From contig JAUZQL010000115.1 of assembly GCA_030950975.1 (NCBI GenBank), forward strand, positions 1 to 13,486: DNA of 13,486 nucleotides, given 5' to 3'. How positions within the stretch are numbered: the stretch's first letter is position 1; every line of letters begins with the position of its first letter. Position numbers and translations under genes: made by a program. The DNA is from Mariprofundaceae bacterium. Lineage in GTDB: Bacteria; Pseudomonadota; Zetaproteobacteria; Mariprofundales; Mariprofundaceae. Positions 1 to 6,897 of this stretch are shown here, piece by piece. The notes beneath the pieces are model-generated. The model made no database searches, was not told the origin of the DNA, and was given only the letters and a program-made list of their open reading frames with translations.

Positions 1-41
1 TATATTTACAAGCTAAACAAGAGATTCTGGAGTCAACATGA
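1..41 (+). CDS. Possible 3' end of an upstream rightward gene (partial)
   Basis: One frame (codons from base 3) is open from the window edge and reads YLQAKQEILEST before a TGA at 39-41. Its composition is plausible for the C-terminus of a real protein, and the stop overlaps an ATG at 38 in an ATGA junction, which is typical of coupled genes. Only twelve residues are visible, so the family cannot be named. A second frame (from base 1) is also open to a TAA at 49-51, so this choice is tentative. Confidence 0.25.
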   Translation, partial: YLQAKQEILEST

Positions 42-85
42 GTGGCAATAATGAAAACAAACCCAATCATCAGGAACTTCAATGA
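38..85 (+). CDS. Tiny ORF (15 aa), possibly translationally coupled
   Basis: This is an ATG ORF reading MSGNNENKPNHQELQ and ending in TGA. A good Shine-Dalgarno sequence (CTGGAG, about 29-32) lies five bases upstream, and the ATG overlaps the TGA of the preceding open frame (ATGA). The peptide is hydrophilic, has no membrane segment and belongs to no family I recognise. It could be a real leader-sized gene, the start of a gene truncated by mutation, or chance. Confidence 0.2.
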   Translation: MSGNNENKPNHQELQ

Positions 86-101
86 CGGTTTTTTTTACCA
101 C

Positions 102-134
102 GCACTCATCATTCACCATAGGAATGACGAGTGC
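102..134. repeat. Strong inverted repeat (13-bp arms, 7-base loop)
   Basis: GCACTCATCATTC (102-114) faces GAATGACGAGTGC (122-134) around the loop ACCATAG, with one mismatched position. It lies between the end of rightward reading (base 85) and the end of the leftward DUF1456 gene (base 145), the place expected for a terminator serving converging genes. Neither strand has a clear run of U after the stem: the T8 tract at 89-96 is on the 5' side for the + strand and gives A8 on the minus strand. Intrinsic termination is therefore unproven, and a REP-like element or transcript-end stabiliser is also possible. Confidence 0.45.
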
Positions 135-144
135 ATTATATCCG

Positions 145-519
145 TTAAGACACAGGCTTTTCATCGCTATCACAGCCTTTTACAATACCATCTCTCGCAT
201 CTTCAACCAAGCAACGGAGTTCATCTAAAGCTGCGCTTTGACCTGCTTGCATCAAACCTAAAACATAGTGTTCAATGGCTCTAGGAACGGTATTTGGCTC
301 ATCTTTTTCACCGCGTGAAAATACAATCATACCATTTAAAAAGGATTCAAAATCCTCACTGGAAATTTTTTCATAGTTTTTATTGCTAGGGCCAGCCATA
401 AACGCTTTGATTTGGCTGCTGCTTAACTTCAAGCCACCTAATTCAAAAATTTCTTTCATTTCAAAGTGTTTTAAGTTTTGGGCAATGCTTATTTTTTTAA
501 GAATTGTGTTATTTTTCAT
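145..519 (-). CDS. DUF1456 (YehS-like) protein, single-domain form
   Basis: The first ~70 residues match one DUF1456 repeat as in E. coli YehS: NNTILKKISIAQNLKH, then a segment with KAFMAGPSNKNY, then the SFLNGM...RGEKDE block. YehS has two such repeats in about 156 residues. Here there is one repeat and an unrelated acidic tail of about 45 residues, giving about 124 residues. The biochemical function of the family is unknown, and no signal peptide or membrane segment is visible, so it is probably cytosolic. I chose the ATG at 519 because AAGG lies 10 bases upstream. A TTG at 528 would add three residues but has almost no spacing from that site. It lies 149 bases downstream of the tRNA-Leu gene on the same strand and seems to have its own -10 element. 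Confidence 0.75.
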   Translation of the reverse strand: MKNNTILKKISIAQNLKHFEMKEIFELGGLKLSSSQIKAFMAGPSNKNYEKISSEDFESFLNGMIVFSRGEKDEPNTVPRAIEHYVLGLMQAGQSAALDELRCLVEDARDGIVKGCDSDEKPVS

Positions 520-582
520 AGTAATCAAGCCTTTTATGTTGAATTTGTTGATGTTTTTCTTGATAACTTATTTTTGGGGTTC

Positions 583-588
583 ATTATA
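583..588 (-). promoter_or_regulatory. Possible -10 element for the DUF1456 gene
   Basis: A perfect TATAAT is read on the minus strand 64 bases upstream of the DUF1456 ATG. No good -35 hexamer is seen at 16-18 bases spacing, so this is a weak call from the -10 box alone. Read-through from the tRNA-Leu transcript is an alternative. Confidence 0.3.
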
Positions 589-668
589 TTGGAGAAATGT
601 TTCTAGTAGGTAGATATACTGGATAAAAATTTAGCGAACGACTACACATGACTTCTTATGATACAATA

Positions 669-752
<84 letters not shown>

Positions 753-812
753 AGATGATTCAATCAAAAATAACGATTGTGATGTACGTTGATTCAGACA
801 TCAGCGGTGCGC

Positions 813-840
813 ACTATGGCAAGCTTCTTCTGAAAATCAA
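813..840 (-). promoter_or_regulatory. Probable promoter of tRNA-Leu
   Basis: On the minus strand a -35-like TTGATT (835-840) is separated by 16 bases from a -10-like CATAGT (813-818). Next comes a GC-rich stretch (GCGCACC), resembling the discriminator of stable-RNA promoters under stringent control. The sequence upstream (841-875) is rich in A and T, like an UP element. It predicts a leader of about 50 bases before the mature tRNA. The hexamers are imperfect. Confidence 0.4.
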
Positions 841-900
841 TAGAATTTCATTTTTTATTCAAATTCAATCATTGATACACAGTGAAACGAGTGTTATTCA

Positions 901-933
901 ATGATGTTACATGCTTTTCTGAAAAAACATCAT
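901..933. repeat. Inverted repeat, 8-bp perfect arms
   Basis: ATGATGTT (901-908) is mirrored by AACATCAT (926-933). Within the 17-base interval, TTTT and AAAA could extend the fold. There is no U tract on either strand after the stem, so it is not a classic terminator. It lies between two leftward transcription units and its role is unknown. Confidence 0.35.
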
Positions 934-1077
934 CCCAAAAAATCCGTGCTTAATGTTTAAGTCGATATTGCATAATGAAATTGACTTGGATTGCTTGAGG
1001 AAGTGATCGGGTTGTGCAGCCTCTCAGAGCTGCTTCAAATAGTTTCTGCATGTCATACCCCTAATTACAATCAAATG

Positions 1078-3012
1078 TCAAAAGAGCCATTTTTTGCTGT
1101 CCCGTCTTAAATGGGAATCCAGTGTTTTAAGCTGTTTCTTTAACTGCCGAATAGGTGGTAATGGTTTTTGCTGATAGACATCTTTTTCCCACTGTTTTAA
1201 CCATGCTAACCAATGTTCGGGCTTGATGTGTTGAGGGGTTTCAATGCACCTTAAAGGCTCAAAAGGCTCACGTTTGATAGCATGTTGAAGTAACCACATA
1301 TCAATCACATGTTGATGTCGATGAAGGTGAATCGTATGGCGATATTTTTTTACTTTCTGATACATTTGATACAGCACAAATACAGCCATCAAGCATAAAA
1401 GTAACCAAGGCAATACAATTTTCAATCCATTCATAAGGCTTTTAAATAAAGCTTCACGATCTTGATTTTGAAACTCTAAAATATAGCGATACCACGTTAA
1501 TTTCACGGTTTCCCAGACATGATCCCAAGCTGGAAATTGAATATTTGTTAATTGCCAACGCGATGCAGGTGTTGGATCCATGCGTTGCCAATGCCCATTG
1601 AGCCAAACTTCGACCCAGCTATGCGCATGTTGTTGACGTATGATAAGAAAATTCCCTGTATCATTCCATTCACCACCAAAATAACCATTCACGATACGTG
1701 CAGGAATACCAAGATTGCGTGCCGCCAATGCCAAGGTGCTGGCATAAAGTTCACAATGCCCACGCTTCATCTGAATAAACGAAGCCAAGGGATGTTGTTC
1801 ATCCAATGTCACATGCAAATCATACGTCCAACCATGCAAGGTTTGATTGAGTTGTTGCAATGCTTGAGGTGGGGGTGTGTTGGGGACAATGGTATCTTTG
1901 ACCCAATCTTGAATGACTTGCGGCACATCTTGGTTTTTTTCATCGGCTTGTGGTGGTATGTCTGATGGACTTGGAGCATGAGATGCAGACCCGAGAGGGG
2001 CAATCTGCATGACAAAACGCAAACGTCGGTGGGGCGGCTTGGAAAAATGAAACTGCCCTAAATCATCTTGAAAACTCGCACTGTGTAAGGCTTCAATATG
2101 CGTAAGTCCATTGGCTAACATCATATAAGGGTGATCCGATGCTTCACGAAACAGGGCAACGTTTATCGCATTCGGTTTATTTTTTTGCAGGATTATATCT
2201 TGTTCTGGCGACCATGTGTGTATTTTTTTGCTTGCGCGTTGTTTCCAAACATGATGTTGGTATGTACTTAAAACCACGCCTCGCCAATAACGGTTCATAA
2301 TTTGTTTTTTAAAATAAAGGGTATCCGTATCAAGGCTTTCGATACGCATGACCACGGTACTATCCAAATCATGTGCAAAATCACCCAATTTGACTTGATC
2401 TGAAAATCCAGTGGTTGCCATGCGAGGTTGGGTGGGTTGTAGTTTACTTTGAATATCAAAGCGCGGCAGCAATAAAAACAATGATAAAGTCATCACCACC
2501 ATCAGACTATTGCTACGAAAATCGTGACGAATACGGGGGGTTGCTAAATCACCACCCACTTGTTCAAGTCCGTAAAGGCAGCTTGATGCACGCCAAATAA
2601 ACCACATCAAGGCAAGTAAGGGGATGGCGTATAACACGGAATCGGTTAACACTGCGCCTGCAAGCATGAGAAAAAGACCCGTAAGCATACGGTGTAAATG
2701 ATTGCGTGGGGTGGCACTTTCAATGGTCACTGCCAATGCCAAAATAAGTAAAAAATCAGTGAAGGCTACGACCCAAGCTCGCCCTAAGATAAGTTCCAAA
2801 CCCACCCATAAAAAACCAAACCAACCAATAAAACTGGCGTGCATTTCACTCAATGCAAAACGCCGACCATAGGCAAGGCGTAAAACAGCAGCGATGACAG
2901 GTAAGCTCCAATAAATCGGACTGACAAAATCAGAGAGTGCCAAGGCTGCCACGCCTGACATAAGCACACCCACAGTAAGATGTTCAGCTTCGTTGCTTTG
3001 TGTCGCCTTCAT
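1078..3012 (-). CDS. tgpA: Membrane transglutaminase, TgpA/DUF3488 family
   Basis: This 644-residue membrane protein has a cluster of hydrophobic segments in residues 12-185 (DUF3488-type N-terminal membrane domain), a large domain presumably outside the membrane, and a further membrane segment near 531-552 followed by a basic C-terminal tail. The transglutaminase-like core is clear: RGHCELYAS (Cys420), HAHSWVEVW (His464) and MDPTPAS (Asp479) form the expected Cys-His-Asp triad. The family includes P. aeruginosa TgpA, a protein-glutamine gamma-glutamyltransferase of about the same size; the physiological substrate here is unknown. It is the last gene of the leftward operon. Its ATG overlaps the DUF58 stop as ATGA and has no strong ribosome binding site, so translation probably depends on coupling. 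The MoxR-DUF58-transglutaminase order is a widely conserved module. Confidence 0.9.
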   Translation of the reverse strand: MKATQSNEAEHLTVGVLMSGVAALALSDFVSPIYWSLPVIAAVLRLAYGRRFALSEMHASFIGWFGFLWVGLELILGRAWVVAFTDFLLILALAVTIESATPRNHLHRMLTGLFLMLAGAVLTDSVLYAIPLLALMWFIWRASSCLYGLEQVGGDLATPRIRHDFRSNSLMVVMTLSLFLLLPRFDIQSKLQPTQPRMATTGFSDQVKLGDFAHDLDSTVVMRIESLDTDTLYFKKQIMNRYWRGVVLSTYQHHVWKQRASKKIHTWSPEQDIILQKNKPNAINVALFREASDHPYMMLANGLTHIEALHSASFQDDLGQFHFSKPPHRRLRFVMQIAPLGSASHAPSPSDIPPQADEKNQDVPQVIQDWVKDTIVPNTPPPQALQQLNQTLHGWTYDLHVTLDEQHPLASFIQMKRGHCELYASTLALAARNLGIPARIVNGYFGGEWNDTGNFLIIRQQHAHSWVEVWLNGHWQRMDPTPASRWQLTNIQFPAWDHVWETVKLTWYRYILEFQNQDREALFKSLMNGLKIVLPWLLLCLMAVFVLYQMYQKVKKYRHTIHLHRHQHVIDMWLLQHAIKREPFEPLRCIETPQHIKPEHWLAWLKQWEKDVYQQKPLPPIRQLKKQLKTLDSHLRRDSKKWLF

Positions 3013-4013
3013 AAGGACAACAACATGCCTTCACCTTGCAAAGGTGGCATGGATTCGATTTTGGCTTGGGCTAAGGCTTTGATGGCGGCTTGATAATCTG
3101 TAGGCACGGCAAGGTCAAAATACTGTTGACCCAAAATGAAATGTTCATGGCTATGTTGCCCTTGTTTTTTTAACCAATACCAAGCCATGCCCAATAAACG
3201 ATCAAAATCTTTCTCATTTGCATACGCAGGAAGCCGTAAATCAACACGCACATGTTTTTGATGATGCGAAGGTTGTGCTTGGGTGAAACGTTTGATGCGC
3301 CATGTATCAGGATTTAAAGTTGATTTTCGCCAATGAATGCGTGCAATCGAATCGCCTGCAACATACGCACGTAAATCATCATATTCATCGCCATCGATGC
3401 GTTGGGAAGCAGTCACTTCTCCCAACGATTGAGTTTCTGACCAAGCAACAGGCGCAGCAAGCACCAACCATAAAGCCGCATCTTGTCGTTGATATTCAAG
3501 CTGCCACAAACCTAAGGGTGCGGCTGTGCTTAACTGTTGCTGTGCGATTGACGTACACGCACGTTGTTTAGAAAATAAGTGTGCCATGATAGTCATGCGT
3601 TGTCTTTGCATATTGATTTGCATGTGAATATCAGCTTGATTCCAAACGACCTCAATCATCGCTGATGCTGATGTTTCGATGGCTTGTTGTTGACGAAGAA
3701 TATGGGGAACGCCTTGCTCCAAGACAGTGGGTAATACATGACCAAGCTTAGGGACATGGCGTAAGATCTGAATGCCTTGAATACAAGCCAAGAATGCAAT
3801 GGAAAGCAGCATGCCACCACATAAATAAAGCAAGTTATTGCCTGAATAAAAGGCTGCTGACCACAACCCAAGCAAGGAAAAAAACATCAATCCACCTGCG
3901 CGTGTCATACCTATTTTCCAATGGGGTGCGATGGGAATACGCAGACGAATCAAGGCATTGAGCAGTTTAAGCAACCAAGGTGGAAGCCTTAAATCGGAAG
4001 GATCATAAGCCAT
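3009..4013 (-). CDS. DUF58 domain membrane protein
   Basis: The protein has 334 residues. Two hydrophobic segments lie near residues 41-57 and 61-82, followed by a soluble part. Residues 207-231 hold the DUF58 signature: DGDEYDDLRAYVAGDS then IHWRKSTL, matching the family pattern of an acidic-aromatic-x-x-LR-x-Y-x-x-GD stretch and an I-x-W-[RK] motif. DUF58 proteins are commonly encoded next to MoxR ATPases and are thought to act with them in assembly or maturation of envelope or metalloprotein complexes; the exact reaction is not established. The ATG overlaps the MoxR TAA by one base (TAATG), and the stop overlaps the next start (ATGA), so the gene sits in the middle of a translationally coupled set. 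Confidence 0.9.
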   Translation of the reverse strand: MAYDPSDLRLPPWLLKLLNALIRLRIPIAPHWKIGMTRAGGLMFFSLLGLWSAAFYSGNNLLYLCGGMLLSIAFLACIQGIQILRHVPKLGHVLPTVLEQGVPHILRQQQAIETSASAMIEVVWNQADIHMQINMQRQRMTIMAHLFSKQRACTSIAQQQLSTAAPLGLWQLEYQRQDAALWLVLAAPVAWSETQSLGEVTASQRIDGDEYDDLRAYVAGDSIARIHWRKSTLNPDTWRIKRFTQAQPSHHQKHVRVDLRLPAYANEKDFDRLLGMAWYWLKKQGQHSHEHFILGQQYFDLAVPTDYQAAIKALAQAKIESMPPLQGEGMLLSL

Positions 4014-4924
4014 TAAGCAGGTACAGGAACTTGTTCTAATAATGTTTGCATGGCTGCCGAAGCATCACCGTGTGCGACAATGCGATGCGTTAAACATGGT
4101 TGCCAAACAGCCTGAATATCCCAAGCAGATACATAATCTTGACCATTCAGCCAAGCGTGCGCTTTGGCAGCCCTCAATAAATCTTGTCCTGCACGTGGTG
4201 AAATACCTTGTTGCAGCCATTTTCCATTGCGACTGAAGGCTAATAATTGCAACACATAATCCATCAAGACATCGGCAACAGGCAATGCCTGAATGATGTG
4301 ATGGGCTTGTTGAACATCGTCCCATGTTGCCAAAGCTTGCAAGTGTTTGAGTTGTTCATGTCCTGCTAACCCCATCAATAATCGACGTTCCGCCTCGATA
4401 TCAGGATAACCTAAGGAAATACGCATAAAAAATCGATCCAACTGGGATTCAGGCAAGGGAAATGTGCCTAATTGTTCCAAAGGGTTTTGCGTAGCCATGA
4501 CAAAAAACGGTTGCGGCAAAGCATGGGTATCACGTTCAATGCTTACTTGCCCTTCCGCCATCGCTTCCAACAAGGCTGATTGTGCTTTGGGCGTAGCGCG
4601 ATTGATTTCATCGGCCAATACAATGTGATGAAAAATAGGTCCTTCGTGAAATAAAAACCGTTTTTCAAGCGGATCGAAAATTTCCACACCAACAATATCC
4701 GCAGGCAACATATCGGCTGTAAATTGAATGCGACCAAAATCACTGTGTAAACTGGCTGTGAGCGCATGGGCTAAGGTGGTCTTACCAACCCCCGGTACAT
4801 CTTCAATCAAAATATGTCCATGACTAAGCAAGCAAATCATAATCTGACGAATGGCATCTTGTTTACCAGCTAAAGCAAGGCTAAGTTGCTCTTCAAGTTG
4901 TTGCATCAGTGTCGCAATTGGCAT
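4013..4924 (-). CDS. MoxR-family AAA+ ATPase
   Basis: Starting at the ATG at 4924 gives 303 residues, the usual MoxR size, beginning MPIATLMQQLEEQL. Visible motifs are Walker A GVGKTT (residues 45-50), Walker B IVLADEIN (101-108), sensor 1 ATQNP (144-148), an arginine-finger-like DRFFMRI near 163-169, and sensor 2 GISPRAG (241-247). MoxR proteins are thought to act as chaperone-like ATPases that help assemble or activate partner complexes, here most likely with the DUF58 and transglutaminase proteins encoded next. The start is supported by AGGAG seven bases upstream. In the raw sequence the upstream SDR frame runs into this gene without a stop. I treat that as the effect of a one-base indel and not as a genuine fusion. 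No VWA-domain partner genes are present. Confidence 0.9.
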   Translation of the reverse strand: MPIATLMQQLEEQLSLALAGKQDAIRQIMICLLSHGHILIEDVPGVGKTTLAHALTASLHSDFGRIQFTADMLPADIVGVEIFDPLEKRFLFHEGPIFHHIVLADEINRATPKAQSALLEAMAEGQVSIERDTHALPQPFFVMATQNPLEQLGTFPLPESQLDRFFMRISLGYPDIEAERRLLMGLAGHEQLKHLQALATWDDVQQAHHIIQALPVADVLMDYVLQLLAFSRNGKWLQQGISPRAGQDLLRAAKAHAWLNGQDYVSAWDIQAVWQPCLTHRIVAHGDASAAMQTLLEQVPVPA

Positions 4925-4926
4925 GG

Positions 4927-5806
4927 TTAAACTCCTAAAATGGATGAAATACCCTGTCGAAAACTGGGGGTAGTATAATGTTTCAAGCAACTCATCATGC
5001 AAACGTTGATTGCTGATGCGTTTGTTATCACTAAAAAAGGATAATGCTGTTGCTGTTAATTGTTCTTTTCCTTCCTCAGGTGTGAGAATGATGGGTGCTG
5101 GTGCGTCAATCATCGCAGCTACTTCTTGCACATACTGGCTGTGAGGAAAGGGTAAATCATCGGCAATATTAAGAATCCTCCCTGCACGAGGGTGGTCTAT
5201 AGCTGCTTCCAATGCTTGAACAATATCATCAACATGAATACGACTGGCATAGTGTTCGGGTTGCCATGCGACTGCTTTATAGTTCCCTGCCATCAAACGT
5301 GGAAAAATATTGCGTTCGGGACCATAAATACCTGCCAAACGAAAGACTTCCGCAGGCACACCGCTATTTAACCATGCTTGTTCCGCCAATAAACGTTCTT
5401 TTCCACGCTCACTATGCGGTTGGCATGGTGTATCTTCATTGACCCAAGCACCTTGAGCATCACCATACACACCTGTGGTGGATAAATAGCCAGCCCACTG
5501 CAATGATGAAAGTTGCGGAACAAGTTGAGGGACAACATCGACTTGAGATGCGGTCATTGACATGCCATTGCGTGTTAGAGGGATGGAATCAATCAAGTGC
5601 GTCGTACTGGATAAAACATCTGGAGAAATTGCTAAAGGAGTCTCTGCAACGATGGGGAAAATACCTGCCGCTTGTAAGGCTTTGGCGCGTTCATGCGAGC
5701 GTGTCAGTCCGATAACCGTTGTGGTTTCTGATTTTTTTGATATTAAATTACGGGCTATTTTTTCGCCCACATAACCACAGCCAAGAATCAAAAGTTGTTT
5801 TTTCAT
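4927..5806 (-). CDS. YeeZ-like extended SDR / NAD-dependent epimerase, with a C-terminal frameshift
   Basis: An N-terminal Rossmann fold is shown by LILGCGYVGEKIA (dinucleotide-binding GxGxxG, residues 9-14 from the ATG at 5806). Further family features are STTGVYGD (near 109-115), RLAGIYGPERN and RIHVDDIV, as in YeeZ-type atypical extended SDRs; the substrate is unknown. The ATG is supported by AAGGA upstream and a TGATG overlap with the globin stop. Near residue 280 the raw frame departs from the family pattern and runs on into MoxR. If one C is removed from the C5 run (4966-4970, G on + strand), the frame reads LYYPSFRQGISSILGV and stops at TAA 4927-4929. That tail matches the usual end of the family and gives 292 residues. 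The indel could be a sequencing or assembly error or a real mutation; the lesion would only change the last few residues. Confidence 0.8.
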
Positions 5807-6705
5807 CAATGTTCATCCTTAGGTGCTTGGTAATCCTCGGGTTTTTGCACCATTAATGGCTGTTGAAAAAGGGCGCGCATGACACAATCATCGACGGTCT
5901 TTTTTTCAATCGACGCATGAAATGTATGATCAATCGCTAACCAACGTTGCTGAATATCATGATTTAAGCCTTCATCTTGAATGGCTTTTTTGAGGTAAAT
6001 GGTACGAATATCAGACATCTCTTTGGTGATAAACATGTGCATGTGTACAAAAGCTGGCGGTTGTCCTGCATAATGATTCTCTCCACCAAAGGCTGCCACC
6101 ATAAACTCTGTTTGTTTTTCAATGAGTTCATGTTTCGCACGGTGTTGAAAAAAACCAAATAAATAAGCATCTTCATACATCGCATCATAAAAACGTTGGT
6201 GGACAGCCCTTACTTTTTCAATGCCACCAATATCGTCCAACAAATGTGTGGATTGCGTCATGGCAATGGTTTTCTTTTTGTGTTGTTTGGGTTGTTGGGC
6301 AATAACTTTCTGCATCATTTCACTGACAGAATCAAATGTCTTTTCCCATGCTTCTTGATGAGAGACTGTAAAGTTATCACCTAAAGTCTCGTTTAATGCA
6401 CTTAATAAAGCTTGCCGAAACACGGTGAAATGATGGCATTCTGCACCGTAACCCACATGTCTTAATGCCATTGATTCAATGACTGACGATAGTTTATCTA
6501 AATAACGAATGTTTTTTAAGGTCGCAATGGTGCTTGTGAATTTACGTTGAAGCATGCTCACATCACCATCGAACACATCCGCTAATTCAGGACTTAAATG
6601 AAAAAGATGCGTAAAAAAACATGTGCTTAGAGCATTCATTTTATGGCTATCTTCAAGCAAGGTTAAATTCTCACGAATGAGTCTTTGGTAAGTAGGATCT
6701 GGCAT
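5806..6705 (-). CDS. Two-domain globin: flavohaemoglobin-type globin fused to truncated globin
   Basis: From the ATG at 6705 the protein has 299 residues. Domain 1 (about 5-135) resembles the globin part of flavohaemoglobins and Vitreoscilla haemoglobin: HLSPELADVFDGD, then LQRKFTSTIATL, then RHVGYGAECHHF, with proximal His near 92, distal Gln near 53 and Phe where bacterial globins often have the B10 Tyr. A basic, Gln/Lys-rich linker follows. Domain 2 (about 150-270) resembles a truncated (2/2) globin: LLDDIGGIEKVRAVHQRFYD, FMVAAFGG, and FVHMHMFIT with proximal His near 221. No reductase domain is present. Such proteins bind haem and O2 or NO; the role here is unproven, with NO or O2 handling or sensing likely. 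A GTG at 6726 would add seven residues but lacks a ribosome binding site, whereas AAGGA lies 11 bases before the ATG. It is the first gene of the leftward operon, divergent from iscR. Confidence 0.85.
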   Translation of the reverse strand: MPDPTYQRLIRENLTLLEDSHKMNALSTCFFTHLFHLSPELADVFDGDVSMLQRKFTSTIATLKNIRYLDKLSSVIESMALRHVGYGAECHHFTVFRQALLSALNETLGDNFTVSHQEAWEKTFDSVSEMMQKVIAQQPKQHKKKTIAMTQSTHLLDDIGGIEKVRAVHQRFYDAMYEDAYLFGFFQHRAKHELIEKQTEFMVAAFGGENHYAGQPPAFVHMHMFITKEMSDIRTIYLKKAIQDEGLNHDIQQRWLAIDHTFHASIEKKTVDDCVMRALFQQPLMVQKPEDYQAPKDEH

Positions 6706-6813
6706 ATTTATATCGTTCCTTATCACGTATTCTATGAATCAAAATAATCGTGAATCGAGGCAATGATATGGATATAAAAAGCTTTGTCGTTACCCCTTTT
6801 TAAAAGCTCTTTA

Positions 6814-6838
6814 ATACTTGACCTAAATAGTCTATTAT
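6814..6838 (+). promoter_or_regulatory. IscR type-1-like operator
   Basis: The 25 bases here agree at 21 positions with the published E. coli type-1 IscR consensus (ATASYYGAC... followed by YAGTCRRSTAT). The left half is ATACTTGACC and the right half is TAGTCTATTAT. The mismatches are at two central-left positions and two in the right arm. It covers the -35 of the iscR promoter, as in E. coli, where holo-IscR with its [2Fe-2S] cluster represses its own operon. The same regulation is inferred here. Confidence 0.75.
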
Positions 6839-6846
6839 CATACTTT
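6818..6846 (+). promoter_or_regulatory. Sigma-70-type promoter of the isc operon
   Basis: TTGACC (6818-6823) is followed after exactly 17 bases by TACTTT (6841-6846). This gives a transcription start near 6853 and a leader of about 45 bases before the iscR ATG, which has AGGAG at 6888-6892. The -35 lies inside the IscR-type operator. Confidence 0.6.
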
Positions 6847-6897
6847 TCGGTGCGAAAACATATGGCTATCATTCATTTTATGAGTGTAGGAGTGTAC

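Larger units (their letters stand above)
753..1077. other. 325-base intergenic region between the transglutaminase gene and tRNA-Leu
   Basis: No convincing coding sequence is present on either strand. What can be supported is a probable tRNA promoter (813-840, minus) with AT-rich sequence on its upstream side (841-875), and an inverted repeat at 901-933. A weaker GCAGC/GCTGC inverted repeat lies near 1017-1034, downstream of the transglutaminase stop codon, without a following U run. It could be part of that operon's 3' end. Confidence 0.5.
6706..6897. promoter_or_regulatory. Divergent intergenic region between the globin gene and iscR
   Basis: This 192-base region must carry the start signals of both the leftward globin-SDR-MoxR operon and the rightward isc operon. 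The rightward promoter and an IscR-type operator are readable (6814-6846). For the leftward operon only weak elements are visible, for example a TAGAAT -10-like hexamer on the minus strand near 6732-6737 without a good -35. No clear FNR (TTGAT-N4-ATCAA) or other regulator site was found. Confidence 0.5.

Noticed and set aside
4013..5809. A genuine SDR-MoxR fusion enzyme
   Set aside because: The SDR C-terminus and stop are restored by removing one base of a C5 run, and MoxR has its own ribosome binding site and ATG at the usual family start.
6706..6813. FNR-type site (TTGAT-N4-ATCAA) upstream of the globin gene
   Set aside because: One half-site (TTGAT) is present on the minus strand, but the partner half does not match.
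6784..6897. N-terminal extension of IscR from an upstream in-frame ATG
   Set aside because: This stretch contains the promoter and IscR-type operator; the ATG at 6898 has AGGAG and matches the conserved IscR start.
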